From the NCBI RefSeq assembly GCF_000204055.1, contig NW_006768768.1, positions 373,482 to 437,481 of the forward strand: a stretch of DNA of 64,000 nt. The letters run 5' to 3'. A program made the translations under genes and the position numbers. Below are positions 46,536 to 59,283 of the stretch, piece by piece (the stretch's first letter is position 1; every line of letters starts with the position of its first letter). The notes beneath the pieces were generated by a model. It was given only the letters and a program-made list of their open reading frames with translations, did not search any database and was not told the DNA's origin. Origin of the DNA: Melampsora larici-populina 98AG31 (lineage: Eukaryota > Basidiomycota > Pucciniomycetes > Pucciniales > Melampsoraceae).

Positions 46536-48943
46536 TTATTGATCGGGTTCAGATAAAAGTGTATCATGTACAAGATTGAGAGCTTTAGTTGAGTCTCGAT
46601 TTGAGATTACGCATGAGATATTGATCTCCGATGCTCCTTGACTGATCATCTCAATATTCACATTTCCTTGAGCAAGTGTACTACAGGAAGAATTCAATAG
46701 AGTGGGAATATCATGAGTAAATCAATACCCACCGTTTGTAAATACGTGATATCGAGTTCACTGGGAAACTCTTATATCGGATGATGATGAGAAACGTAAT
46801 GAGCGTACCTGAACATCTTCCCAGCAATTCCAACCATATTTTTCATCTGTTTACCAACAAGTGATAAGATGGCCATTTCTTTCAATACAGACACTTGTCC
46901 AATATCCTTCAATTCACAAACCAACTTATCTAATCCACCTCCTGGGGCTTGATAAGTCTCACTGAACTTCATTGCCATACTGACATGAACCTCACTGGTA
47001 GAGATCAGATCAACAACGATACCAAATTTATCCAGGATACCAAAAATTCGAGCAAAAAACCCATGTGAGATCGTTTTCCGATTAGAGTGAATGTTCAGCA
47101 CAACAATCGTGTCTTTGATCGTCACCGCTGTGGGTGACTTGCCGTTGCTATCGGGTGTTGTGTGGTCTTGGTCTGTCCGAGGAGTGCTAAGTGTTGGAGA
47201 TGAAGGATTGGATGAATCAGGGTAGATCACTGTGCCTGCTCCAGTTGGGTTCATCACGTTTTTGATTCGGATTGGAATGGAAGCTCGTATAGCTTGTTCC
47301 ATGGTGAAGGGATGAATCACTTCTGATCCATAATAAGTCAATTCTGTGATGGACAGCAGAGTCAGGCTCTTGCTTGGGTTTTTGACATCAGGAAAGTAAA
47401 AATGCCAGACTGACCGGCTGCTTCCTCAGGAGTCACCACACTTAATAGTCGAGCCCGAGGCACTTTACGAGGGTCTGCAGTAAAAATTCCGTCTACCTCT
47501 TTCCATACCTGTAGCTCTGTAGCTGACAAGCCTACAGCGCACAAAGCTGCACACAAATCTGTGTAGCCTCGGCCGATCTGGGAAAGTAGTGATCCTGGAA
47601 CCACACCAAAGAAGCCTGCAAAGACAAAGAAGACCATTAAGTTGTGTCATCCCAGATCGAGGTGGTGAATGGTGAAAAATCGCTCGACTGACCAGTGATG
47701 ACCGGAATCCGATTCCCGCATTGTTGTAGGCGTTCTCCGAGTTTGAAAGCTAGCCGATCATAGAACGGCTGTCGCAGTTGACCACCTGGACCCATCGATA
47801 AGTCTTCTTCAGCCGCCCATTGTATATCGGATTTATCGACGATCGAGTCCAAGCAAACAAGCTCTGCATCAAATCCCTAGTTCGATGACCGATTTACAGA
47901 ATCAGCTTGTCATATTTTGATCTAATGGCAGGATTATAAAGTTTTTAGACTTACCTTATCGATCAAACAAGCTGTCACAATACGACATGACAGCTTTTCA
48001 CCAACACCAATTATCAAATCTTTTGACCGGGGTGAAATTTCCTCCAAGATCTAAGATGAGGAAGGTGGAAAAGCCTCAAAGTCAGCTTTATCCTGACTAA
48101 TTCCACAAAGACACAAAAGGCTGACTTGGGCGGCTAAAAGAAAACTTCGTAAGCGGTCACAATCATAGGTGATATCCAACTCTAGTTCGCTGAGAAGTTG
48201 AGGATCTTGAATAACCTCTCTAGCAGCAGCCAGGTGATCGAGTTTGATTTTTTCAACCGTGGAATCAAACCGAGTAGCACTCAGCCCGAAATCGGGATCG
48301 ATATTCGAGGTATACCCCGGGGTGAGTGGAGATGTGCACCCAAGAATGGCTGAATTCGTGCGCGAAAGTCTAGGGGAGGAAGTACCGCGCTGGAGAATTT
48401 GCGAAAGGAGGAGTGGATTTGGGCCTTCAGCTCGATTGCTACCAGGCGTGGTAGGCCGAGTGGTCGGGGTGGCAGGTACCACAGGGCAGTCAAGCGGTGG
48501 AAGAAGGGCCTCGTTCCCAGCTTGGAGTAGCAGATTTGTCGTACCAGTGCTTTTCGTGTCACCAGATCTTGCTGAACAAACGATCGCCACGCGATAACCT
48601 GCATCCAAAGAGGTCCTATTGTCAACAGTACTCAGCGATCCATCTCACTCAGGCTTTTGGACAAATTTGATAGTAAAATCATGGACGACACAATGCGGGC
48701 AAACAACAGGATGTTCTCATCCTAGAGGATGGATATTGAGCAGTAAAAAATAAAGTAAGTTTTCACATACGGAAGAGTATAATTAGGAATGTTCATCAAA
48801 CATTTCCCAATGCTGGTCCCACCGTACTTCTGAATCACCCATTTTGGATGATGATCCCGATCGGTCACTGGGTTTGCACGTAATACCCGCTGTGCCGCTA
48901 CTGTGACTACCGTCTCGACTGGAGCAGAGAGTGCAGATGACAT
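46536..48943 (-). CDS. Aspartate kinase (HOM3-type)
   Basis: Phosphorylates aspartate, the first step toward threonine, methionine and homoserine. The N-terminus has the kinase signature WVIQKYGGTSIGK, then 'GYRVAIVCSARSGDTKSTGT', a low-complexity Pro/Ser/Thr loop, and 'ILEEISPRSKDLIIGVGEKL' with 'SCRIVTACLIDK'. Next are 'AELVCLDSIVDKSDIQWA' and 'NRIPVITG', 'SQIGRGYTDLCAALCAVGL', 'VWKEVDGIFTADPRKVP' and 'TYYGSEVIHPFTMEQAIRAS'. Two ACT-type regulatory segments follow ('TIVVLNIHSNRKTISHGFFA' and 'MAILSLVGKQMKNMVGIAGK'). The last exon gives 'TLAQGNVNIEMISQGASEIN' to ...LLSEPDQ and TAA at 46536-46538. Start MSSALSAPVE at 48943. About six to eight exons; the one just after the first (48760-48620) was not resolved. 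The ACT domains imply feedback control, as in yeast Hom3. Confidence 0.85.
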
Positions 48944-50396
48944 TGCTAAGATGACAGCTCTTGAGGACTATAAAGTTGATTTGATTTGGACGTATTGAGC
49001 TTAAAACGTGAATTTTCTGCCTGCTCGTTTAGTGTGAAGTGTAAGTTGCATACACCGGCTCGGACTTCAGCTAGAGCTTTTGTCCGTTCGGAATTTGAGA
49101 TGACTCTCTATCTCGGTCTTCTTTAGACACTTCACGGGAGGCGTTGAACCGAAGATGAGAGGCTGGATTGGTTGTGCGAGAAAAATCAAGGTGTCTTTGA
49201 TAGAAGCTTCTAGATACGTATAAATTAATTGTGTGGTCTTTTTGGTCGAGGTTTTTGTCTCTCGATGTGAAAGATTGCTGGTGTTCGGTTTTGACTAAAT
49301 TTCACGATGAGGATTCTATGCAAGGTTCACTGATTCTGATCTCATGTTTTTAATCGGTCGTTTAGCGAGAATGAAATGAGACCCTTATTCGATGACTATA
49401 AAGGAAGAAAGTTATATTTAAGTATCTATAAGCAGAAAAAGATTGATAAACTATGAGACAATGGAGGATCGTGCTTTGCGTCTATTCAGAAGTTTTTGTG
49501 TGCCAAGGATCGAAAGGTGATACGGATCGAAACGAAGAAAATGGAATATCGTCTTTCTTATGTATATGATGCCTTCTTGAAGAGCCAGATGAAATTGTTC
49601 TATTATTCAAAGTCTATGTATGATGATGAGAAGTGATATATATAGGTAAACGCTATTGATTATGTGAACCTGAGACTTGAGATCTTCCACTGAAACTTGA
49701 GTTCGTTCTGAATTGAGATGCAAACCAAATGTGGATGAGCGAAGTCCGATAAATGCGGAGATGGGGTAAGGAAATTACCAGCTGTCGATTCGCCCTCTTC
49801 CCCTCGAATTCGAATAATCGCAATTTGTGGTTTTCTGGAATACTGTCTGACTGTCATCGACCAAAAAAAAACTTCGCGTATCACAACCAGAAACACACTA
49901 CAAACATACAACAGCATACAACCCAACACATTTCACATACATACACCTCATCATTCCCATGTTTCAGCTCATCTTCAAAATACACAAGATGGCCGCGACA
50001 GTTGAAGGGACCTTGTCAAGTTTAGGTATACATATACCTGTGATCCTGAAACCAAACGAAACTAGAGAGCTGTCGCTAAACAGGAAGGTGAAAATTAAAG
50101 GTTTTTATTGTAAAGACTCCTGTTCTGTCCATTCTTTGAAATCATTTTAAAGAGTACATAAGAATATATTCCTCTGAATTTCGATCACCTGGGTCACCCT
50201 CCTATCTTTAATGGTCATTTAGTGTAAGATTGCCTGTCTGTGAAACGTCTGCTAACTGAGATCTCGTTATTTGAAGTAAACTCACTTTTCAACCAATAAG
50301 GTGTGGGGTGCTCTATTCTTTCTGATCATGAAGCCCAATCATATAAAATCAACAACTTCCAATGAAGTGAAATAAAACTTGAGATAAGCCAAAGAA
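48944..50396. other. Intergenic; weak small open frame
   Basis: Upstream flank of the aspartate kinase gene. A plus-strand frame at 49989-50150 (MAATVEGTLSSLGIHIPVIL...) reads reasonably but has no known motif and no clear continuation; I do not call it a gene. Confidence 0.4.
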
Positions 50397-51907
50397 TCAA
50401 AAAAAGCTTAAAGATAAACAGGGAAACAAGATATTCAAATATGACCATTCTCTCAACGATTTAAACCCATCATCGAGAAGTCTATGATTATCGATATACG
50501 CTTTTCCAAATGGTCTAGCTGTTAAAAGAGTAAAACACAAAACCCATAGTCTTCCACCTCCAATTTGTTTAGGAATATAAGGAATGATAAAAGGTTCTAT
50601 AATGATCCCAATTGGTTGTACAATAAAGTATAAGAATGCAGATGGGAATTCTTCGTAGTAAACATGAGGAAAAGGGTGGGGTTTACGTGCTATGGTATGT
50701 GCCACTTTTCAAAAAAGTTCATCACACATTTCAATTATGATAATCAGTCAGCATAGGACTAGAAAGGTGAGCACTTTATGGTATACATTAAAGCTTGCTT
50801 ACCATATTCATGCAGCAGACCACTAACAAAGAAGGTACTAAAGAGCCCACACACCCTCTGAGTCTTTGGTCCTCCTCCAAACTTCCTTACTATCATACTT
50901 GCTGGATGACCACCGCACATTACAAAGCTACGTCTAAATAATTGATGCCAATGTTTACCCCAGAGTAAACTAAGCGAAGTTGAATTATGTAATGAGTGGA
51001 AAAGTGGTTGAAATTGGTTGGCATCGTGCAATTTTAAAATCAATTCAGGTATAGGTATAAAGTTGTTCAACCAATGTATAAAGTAGCAAAGTATTCCAAA
51101 CAGACATGATATACATTCTAATCCAGAAACCAGGAGCATACCAAAAGAGAATGTCCACAAACTCTCTCCAAGTAGATTTCTTCCCAGAAAGTCTGGTATA
51201 CCTATCGAAGCTAAAGCTAAATCAGGTGAGGCTTGTTCTCGGGTGAGGATTAAGAACGCCGTCGAGCTGGACAGTAGCACGTTGGCCATGAATAATCGTC
51301 GGATGATCGAACGTAAAGTTAGACTTTCATGGTGCGTCTTCAACCCCCAGCCGTATTGAAAACCTCGGAAGCTGTTGGTCAGATCGAATGCAAACTAGGT
51401 CAGCAGAAAATTACAAGGTCATAAAAGATGGAATGCAAAACTCGAGTACCTTACAAATTGTTCCGAGGTCCATGTAGCAACTTCGATCCAAGTATCCACT
51501 TTTGTTGACGCGATTGAACCAGAAGCCAGATGTGCAGTGGAAGACTTTGAAGTAGGTTGATTCCAATATTTCCCAGCCCAGTACCCCTCGGTCATTCCCC
51601 ACTCAAGTGATTTTGCAGCCAAATGAAAGCTCAAGATACCCATAGCCATATTGAGTAATCCATTCTTCGTGAAGGGTAAAAAACAGTAATCAATAGCGAG
51701 GGTTATAGCAAGCGTGAATGTCAAAGGAGTAAGCAATAATCTTATCCAACGTAAAAGTGTAGAACCAGAAAAATGAGAGTGTAAAAGTGCGCATTGAATC
51801 CAGAGAGGAAGTAATCGGAATAGAAGACCGGAGGATGGATTTTGACACCGGACAATTTCTTCTGGGTGCCAAAAAGTCTTGATTAACGAGCCAAAAAACA
51901 TCTTCAA
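50397..51907 (-). CDS. Wax-synthase-like membrane O-acyltransferase 2, 450 aa
   Basis: Exons 51907-51455, 51394-50803 and 50704-50397 close exactly to 450 codons plus stop. The protein is very hydrophobic, with membrane segments such as LLTPLTFTLAITLAIDYCFL, FGMLLVSGLECISCLFGILC and FIVQPIGIIIEPFIIPYI. Family motifs are 'FAFDLTNSFRGFQYGWG' (the R-G-W-type loop), 'LHNSTSLSLLWGKHWHQLFR' with the active-site-like His, and 'FVSGLLHEYVAHTIARKP' with the second His. It is expected in the endoplasmic reticulum, acylating an alcohol or sterol; the substrate is unknown. It is shorter than gene 1 (29263-31237), with a different exon plan, so the two are old paralogues, not a recent duplicate. A palindromic MITE lies 10 bases upstream of the ATG, probably within the leader or promoter. 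Confidence 0.8.
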
Positions 51908-51916
51908 ATATGATGA

Positions 51917-51991
51917 TCTCGAAAAGCTTGTCCAAGTTTTCCCGCCAAATTGCTCGAGTTTTGCGGGAAAACTCGGACAAGCTTTTCGAGA
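51917..51991. repeat. 75-bp MITE-like hairpin at the start of wax-synthase-like gene 2
   Basis: Arms begin TCTCGAAAAGCTTGTCC and run about 28 bp with one mismatch. The core has TTGCTCGAGTTTTGCGGG, shared with the copies at 32205, 39272 and 52741. The outer ends differ from CAGTCATTTAAG, so it is a subfamily. Confidence 0.75.
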
Positions 51992-53376
51992 ACGACAGAA
52001 AGAAGACTTGGTTCAGCTTGGCTCACTTGTTCTCGGGCGGAAGTTTCTTTTATACATACTGCCAATTCAAAAAGGTGTCAAACTCAAATGATGCATTGTA
52101 ATTGCATTTTTGGTGTCATCGGCCCAGGCAGCCCAGGCCCCACATGAGTCAATCGAGAGGACAGGAAGGATAATAATTAATTTTACATACAGCCGATTTG
52201 AGAATGATTTCCTTTTTCAAAAATTTGCTTCGCCGCTAAGACGAGAGTGAACAAATGTCCGACCAAAGCACCAGGCTCGCGAGCCCGCTACGCACTTGTA
52301 AGAGCATCACCGCCGTGGTGTGCAAATTAGCCCGATTTGATCCTCTGTGATACCCAACGTGCCGTAGGAGTAAATCTTAAAGCTTTACGCACCGTGCCGC
52401 GATTTGACGATCTGGTTGATTGATGGATCCCACAATTGTTTTTGAATTGGTTTGTTGTGGTGTTATTTTTGTTTCCAAAAAATGGAAGAAAATAGTCCAG
52501 CTTTTGAATGAACCACTAATCAAGTTATTTAGAGTACAATTGCAAAAGTTATTGGTGTTTTTAGACTGCAAAATATTGTCTTCACAAGCATGGACCAAAT
52601 TTCAGGTATTGTTAGAGGTGGGTCTTTGATAATTTTCAAACTTTATTGTTAGTACACCAAGCAGTATCTGTGTGTAAAATATGAGAAAATACTCATAATG
52701 GAACTCCAATACTTAACAAAGTCCCACGCTCGCCACCAGTTCCCCACCAATTTGCTCGAGTTTTGCGGGCAAAATTGGTCAAGCTTTTCCAGTTTGACTG
52801 TATCTAGGAACAAGGAGCATGTTTTTTAGATTTTTTCCTCTCTTCCTGTTGCCTCAGGATTTTTCTACATCATTAGTTTTCTTTTCTGCCAGGCAAAGAT
52901 TATATTTTTTGTGGTGTGGTGGTCCATTAGATAAAATAAATCAGCACATTTTGGGTTTTATGAAAATCAATACCTAAACATTGTTTTGGAAATATGATGG
53001 AAGATATGTGAAACTTTTTTAGTGAGTATAGAAGAATGGGGTGAAGACTGGCAAGGTAGTAGAGATAAAAAAATTGGCTATAGAAAAATCATGCTTGATG
53101 TCCCAATTAAGCAAGCGGGATATGCTCAGCATGGATATCACAAACAAGTGACAGGTTTTGCAGGTTACAGTCTCAGAACTGCATAGCTGATGCCTCCTAC
53201 TCTCACCACAGCAACCACAAGGTGCGCAAGGCACAGCACTGTTTGCCAACCCTTGGCAGAAGCACACAACAGTGTGGCCAGGTTTTTTCCCCTTCCAGGA
53301 AAACTCTAGTGTGCTCTCTTTGCCAGGAGTTGTGCCATTACCAGCAGTTCACACCAGTCACCCCTATTGCTCTCTA
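51992..53376. other. Intergenic, one MITE fragment
   Basis: No gene recognised. Contains the repeat at 52741-52800. Confidence 0.45.
52741..52800. repeat. MITE family copy (right half)
   Basis: Core TTTGCTCGAGTTTTGCGGG and right end CAAGCTTTTCC...TTTGACTG followed by TA. The left end is truncated or diverged. Confidence 0.65.
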
Positions 53377-54405
53377 CGGTCAAACCCGCGCACATGCATA
53401 ACCAGCCAAAATGCATATATTTTGGCTTCCACCCAGCTGGTGCGGGCAAATTTTGATCTTAAATGCATAATTATGTCAAAAACCATAATGCATACTTTTT
53501 TATAGATCCCCAAAGTCATAACGCATACTTATAAACCACCCTGGGAAGGCTTTTTTCTCCGCAATCTTGAATCAAACCTCCTTTGTTTACAATTTTCACA
53601 ATGTATGTTTCTGATGTGTCCAAAATTTTGTGAACTTTGTCCTCTTGATTGTACTTGTAGTCTTCCTGTCTTTGATCCAGCCAACTTCCCCATTCCAGAA
53701 GAATTGGATCTTGAAAACAACTTGCAAGACCTTCAAGATCTGGGTTTGCTCTCTTCCAGGAATTGGATGTCAATTTCCAAGCTTCTGAACCCTGAAGACA
53801 AAACTTTAACATTTTCAGATACACTAACTCCTGAGGAGATTCATGACCAGTCTAAAATCTAGATGACTGTGAAGATGATGTCATCAAAAGCAAACCAATT
53901 CCTACCACTGACAAGGCATTAAAATACCTCAACAGTCTTGTAGCTCACATCAAAGGCACTGCAACCCCTCTAGGTCTCAAGGTTGATCAGGTCTTGCAAC
54001 AGTGCCAGCTGAAGTCCATACTGTTCTTTTCTTTTAAGATGTAAACAGTCATTGATCTCAGATTTTTTTAAACAACTCCCCAATACCAACTCTGAAATAA
54101 CATCTGACTGACCTGTTGAACGTTTCCCTTAGCTACATACATCAAAAGAGACATTGTACATAATAGTGTCTTCTCTTTACTCGGATAACCAATGAATTTT
54201 CTTTTGTACGTGCACCAAACGCAAACACAATATTGCATATATTTATTCATTTTCAATGAAAGCCGATTGTAATGCATAGAAATATACATTTAGGCCTAAA
54301 TGCATAGAACTATGCATTATGACGGTTTACGTCTATTTGTATAACCTGTGTTAATTCATAGCTAAAATTGTCTCCCCAAATTATGCATTAGCGTGGGTTT
54401 GACTG
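53377..54405 (+). mobile_element. Internally deleted pogo/Tigger-like element, 1029 bp
   Basis: The ends are inverted, CGGTCAAACCCGCGC at the left and CAGTCAAACCCACGC read inward from the right, followed by ATGCATAA on both sides. The flanks are TA (53375-53376 and 54406-54407). Inside, plus-strand frames at 53605-54020 give 'FPIPEELDLENNLQDLQDLG', 'ISKLLNPEDKTLTFSDTLTP' and 'TDKALKYLNSLVAHIKG', which resemble the C-terminal region of pogo/Tigger-type transposases; the DDE core is absent and a stop breaks the frame at 53862. ATGCAT motifs recur near both ends, a likely binding-site array. Confidence 0.65.
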
Positions 54406-57221
54406 TACTTACTCACATTTAGCAATGGTATCATCAGAATAATCTCTATGAGCATTTGCTCCCAAAAAATTCCCACCCACCGGACTACCCTTCTAAGCTT
54501 GTCCAGTGTCCCAGGCCTGGCACCTAATACACCGGTCAGACACGACAACCAGTCAACAAACAACCACAGCAGCAGTCACACATGTCCAACACATGCCAAG
54601 TCCTTCCTCCCCCTAACCAACTTATTTACTTGAATCAAGGCAAGGAGCAATATATATAAATACATAAATAACTAAATATATTAAAGATAAAAATAAAAAC
54701 GTAGAATTATATTCATTTTCCCCTTTTACTAAAAAAATGATTTTTTTTCACACAATAATTATGCCCAGGGTGTTGTTCTTTTTTTGTCTCTTCTCTCATA
54801 TTGTGTAATACCTGTGTTTCTATTGTTTTCTCTTCTTTTGTTCAGTCTGGTCTAGAGTCAGCTGTTTTCCATCTTCCACCCCAAAGGTGCCTCTTTTTCT
54901 TCTAGACTGCCATATCACTTTGCACCAGCCTACGGCCGGGCGCGGCTTTGCCTATATAGACCCACAAGCTTGCATAGCTTGGAAGCCTCCCTCTAGGAGA
55001 TTGCCGTTGCCACGTGACAGAGCAAGTATGAGTGTTATCAAGAGAGCACATCCCAGGAATTGCGGTTTATGAATTGATTGCCGCTTCCCACCAAAGGCAC
55101 AATGTCTTAAGACACTTCTACCATAGCAAGAGCGGTAATTCACGACTGGGTGCACATGTAGGCTACATACACAACCAGGTTGGGTGGGCCAGAAAGATAC
55201 AGAGAGAGAAGGAAAATTTTCCACCCTCTCTATTATCCTTCTTCATGCAACCAAGTCCTAGATATAGAGAATCAAGCTCTTTAAGTTGATAATCATAAGT
55301 ATTTCAAATTTAAATGCCCACCCACCATCCCTAGGCAAGGACAACACTCTCCAGTACCCTTTCTCAGGCACTTTACAAAGTTTAGGGCCCAGAACAGACC
55401 GCGGGGCTGAACTTGTGGGGCCTCAAAAGCAGGCCCCGAGATGACCCAGGTACAATTCCACACTCGAGACTAGGGCTGTGACCCGGACCCGGTCCTGCCT
55501 GGCCAACCTTGTCCAAGAGGTTTTGAGAGTCTCACGGTACATGTACCGGGGCTTTCAAACCTAACATAATGACACTCACAAAAGCCCCGCGGGCATCTTG
55601 GGTGGCCGGTCTGGCTGAGCTGCCAACACTTTTTCCACCAAAATTCATGCTCACAATCACAAATCTTGATATTTACGTAAATTCAATTTTATATACAAAG
55701 ATTTACATCTCCTACAGTAATTAACACTCTGTCATTTGTTGATCTTCTATTGCTGATCACCAAACCTCCCAATTCCTGATTTACAATTGATATCATCATA
55801 TCAATATGCCCACTAATACTATATCTACCCCTGTGTCATGACGAGATCATCATTGAGTTGAACAACAACCTCTTCCAGTATTACACCATCGGGCTCTGTC
55901 TCCAATATTGCCTTGTTCTTTTTCAAAGGCCTCCCAGCTTCTACCAACTCTTTCCTCATTTGATCTTGGAAAATAGATATAACCAAAATATAGGTCAAAT
56001 GTTATGTATGTATCATCAGAGTCTCTTTCTCCTTCCTGAAAGAAATGTTGTATTCTCCATGGAAAAGAGCAATTAATTGTTCATTTGATCCAACCTACAT
56101 GAAACCAGGCCTTAAATAGGTACTTGTACAACCACTTTGTTGAAGCCATTGAAAATATAGCAACTGATGAATGAATGATTTTGTCGTTAAAATATCAAAG
56201 CTTTTAAGTCCAGCTCTTCAAGGCTTGAAAGTATGCTTCACTCCACTATTTAAAATTCAAGGTTCACCTTTTAAAACTTCAAAATGGTTGACAATGAAGA
56301 TTGTGGGATTTATTGTGCACAAAAACAGTATGCAGCTTTTAGTCAAAAGAGAGTGTTGGGGAGGTTGTACATAAGGTATATGCACCATTGGTAATTCAAA
56401 ACTTTGGGAATGACGTGTGCTGCTAATAGGCTAGTGTTGGTGAAAGCACATCTTAACACTAGACAACATCATGACACCATAGCAAATGAAATCTTCATTT
56501 CAATGAAACTATTTTTAAGAATGACAACTCTATCTGCCTCAATACACAGAAAGGCTAATATGAGACCTGGAAAGAGAAATAAAATTTAAATATTCTTGGC
56601 AGTTGATACATACTCAGCTGATGGAGTGCTAGAGTGAGTGTGGAGGTGGGTCAAATGTGATACGGACAACCTTCACGCCTTGGTTGGTATCTTCTAATTC
56701 AATGCAAACATATATGTCATCTTGATCAGTCCTTCCAAAAAGAACAATAACATTTTCTCCAAGTTTCTTTCTTTCCTCTGGTTCAAAAATTATAATCATT
56801 CATTGGATTGAGATCATCTTATCCTGATTTTCAATTGGGGGCTTACTTTCTTCAATGGTACTTGTGATACGGCCACCAAACCGACTTAGTACTATCAGTT
56901 GGAAAGTTATTTCCAATGTTTTACAGATGGGATTACAATTCATCAGATTTCACAAGATTGTAAGCCCAGTGGGTAATCGATGTTTCTCTTGTTGTGAAAA
57001 ATCTTACATCCATGTCCGGCTCCAAGCACCTCATCATGATGAACAATCTCCACATCATGAGCAATATAAGGCTTTGCAGCTGCGTGATATTGGAAAGCCC
57101 TTGAGTCAGTATTCCAGTCCGTCAAATAGCCCCTGCTGAAGTTTTCTGCCACTTTGTTGACTACAGCTGTCCAAGTCCAAATGTTGAAAAATAAGTTCAA
57201 CAACTACAAAGATCACCTTAC
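54406..57221. other. No gene recognised; GC-rich patch at 55390-55620
   Basis: Short frames only. 55390-55620 is unusually GC-rich (GGGGCC, CCCGGACCCGG, GCCCCGCGGGC) inside AT-rich DNA, without a clear element boundary. 56850-57200 has faint coding character on both strands but no recognised motif. Confidence 0.4.
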
Positions 57222-58629
57222 CAATACCGGAACCGCTCCGCCACTTTTAGCGGTGTTGGAGCGGTATTGGAGCGGTTTTTACACCAATATATCCACCGCC
57301 ATATATAGCGGTGGAACCGCTTCGCCATCCAGAGGCCCAAAAAATGGTATCGGAGTGACCGCTCCGATAACGGCCGGGTCCGAGGTTGGTCCGATATATA
57401 GCGGTTAAAAACCATACATACCCTGGACCCGGTCCAGGGTCTGTCCACAGCCATTGATCTCTTACCCACCACCTCCCTTGTATAAGCCACATCGACTTCA
57501 AAACCATGAACACCACCATCTAGTACCGATTCTCAATTCTCATACGATGGACAGCGCTTGGAAACTTTTTCAGTGGTGGCCAACTTGTGGTTTGTCCCAC
57601 TTTCTGATCTTCCAAAGGTAATGGAATCGAGACCGGAATCGAGATCGGAATCGAAGATCGTCTTATCATCATGATCCAAAACAAAATAGTTTAGAGATTG
57701 CTATGAGGTATCCTGATACAATTTGTCCCTTTTTTACTTTTTTCTCTTCTTCTTCCCCAAAGAAGAAAAATGAACTCAACTTATTGTATTTTTTTCGGGG
57801 GGTTGATGTTTAGATATATACTAGTTGTCCGGGGAATTCAAAGGATATGGAAGTGGTGGTAGATTGTCAAATCAATTCGATTGGATTAATTTAAATGATT
57901 TATCAAGTTATTAAATCTTCTAGATGGGAAATTGGTATGTAACCTTTTTTTCCCTTATGCACCAAAAAAACCTAAAGATGAATTAAGTCTTTTTTTTAGT
58001 TTTCTTGGAGAAAGGATTGTTGATTGAGTTTTGTGATTTCTTTTTAGCTTTGGAAGGGGCTAAGATTTTAGATGGATTGATTGTTAGTAAAACTAAAGAT
58101 TTAGGTTGAAGAAACGGTTTGAGGGGGTTTTTATTTGAGGGGAGCCAGGCTGAGGGGTTATTTTGAGAGTTTAGGATGTGGAAAACTTGTTCATAACATT
58201 TTGATTGGGTATTGGGTTTGATTTTATAAGATTTAGATGGATTTGTGATTGATTAGGTTTCTTGAAACCAAAAGGAATAGAGAATTTCTTGGGTTCTGTT
58301 TATTTTCCTCTTGATTTACATTTTCATCATATTGAAGATTTTGATTTTCTTTTGCTTGGATAGTTTTTTTTTGGTTATATTACCTTTTGGATAGTTTATT
58401 TGGTTTTTCTGATTTATCTTTTGGTTTTTTTGAAATTCATTTTTTGTTTCTTTTTTCGAGCCATATCGCCGCTATATAGCGGTATCGGAGCGGTTTTACC
58501 GCTCCGATATCTTGAGAGAGTTTGTTAAAAAAAAATATCGGAGTGATATCGGAGCCACCATAGCGGTAACACCGCTCCGATACAAGGATGGGCTGAAATT
58601 GGTATCGTATCGGAGCGGTTCCGGTGTTG
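57222..58629. mobile_element. 1.4-kb palindrome-rich DNA element
   Basis: The ends are CAATACCGGAACCGCTCCG at the left and, read inward from the right, CAACACCGGAACCGCTCCG. A 7-bp direct repeat ACCTTAC flanks it (57215-57221 and 58630-58636). Both subterminal regions, about 210 bp on the left and 190 bp on the right, are packed with GGAGCGGT/ACCGCTCC and TATATAGCGGT units in both orientations. A perfect palindrome CCCTGGACC-C-GGTCCAGGG lies near 57421. No transposase is seen, so it is non-autonomous. A 7-bp repeat is close to the 8 bp of hAT elements, but family assignment is uncertain. Confidence 0.7.
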
Positions 58630-58636
58630 ACCTTAC

Positions 58637-59283
58637 ATCACAAGACTCACAATCATTTGTTCCAAGTGAAACCACAGAGCAAATACCAACCAAAAAGCTG
58701 AGTATCATGAAGGGGGTTTGAATCATGTTGTGTAGAGCCCAAACTGTTCAATATTGAAGGTATGAGATATATAAGTGATATCAAGTGTAAAGCAAGGAAA
58801 ATACTGTTGATTGTAATAATTTTGAGTGGAAGACATGGGCTGTTTTATAGTGTGGCCTCCAGTGCTCAATACTCTTGAAACTTTTTTTTGTAAATTTCTT
58901 TCTGATGTATTCAATCTTTGATGCACTGCTTTGACAACCTCAGTTTTTCTTATCAAGAAACATCCTTGCATGAAATTCAGATATTTCTTGCCCCACACAT
59001 GTGTTACTTTCTGTTTAACCATTTCCAATAAAAAATGTCAATTGAATGCTTTGATAAGGACCCCAGCAGTCATCAACCCATCACATAGACTGTTTCATTA
59101 TGGACAAAACACACAACCCGGCAGGCTATCAATATATCTATGCAGTGTGCCTTCCAAATCAACAGCAGGTTATCTGACAATCCAAACAAGTCAGAATTCA
59201 CTTATGTAAGTTTGTATGTAAATCTATTTTGGTACACCTTATCTTTCACTCTCACCAGTACAGGCACTCACAACTGTCTAGAA
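58637..59283. other. No gene recognised
   Basis: AT-rich; short frames without motifs. Confidence 0.4.

Noticed and set aside
48244..48597. 117-aa plus-strand frame inside the aspartate kinase gene
   Set aside because: Antisense shadow of the kinase exon that encodes the Pro/Ser/Thr-rich loop.
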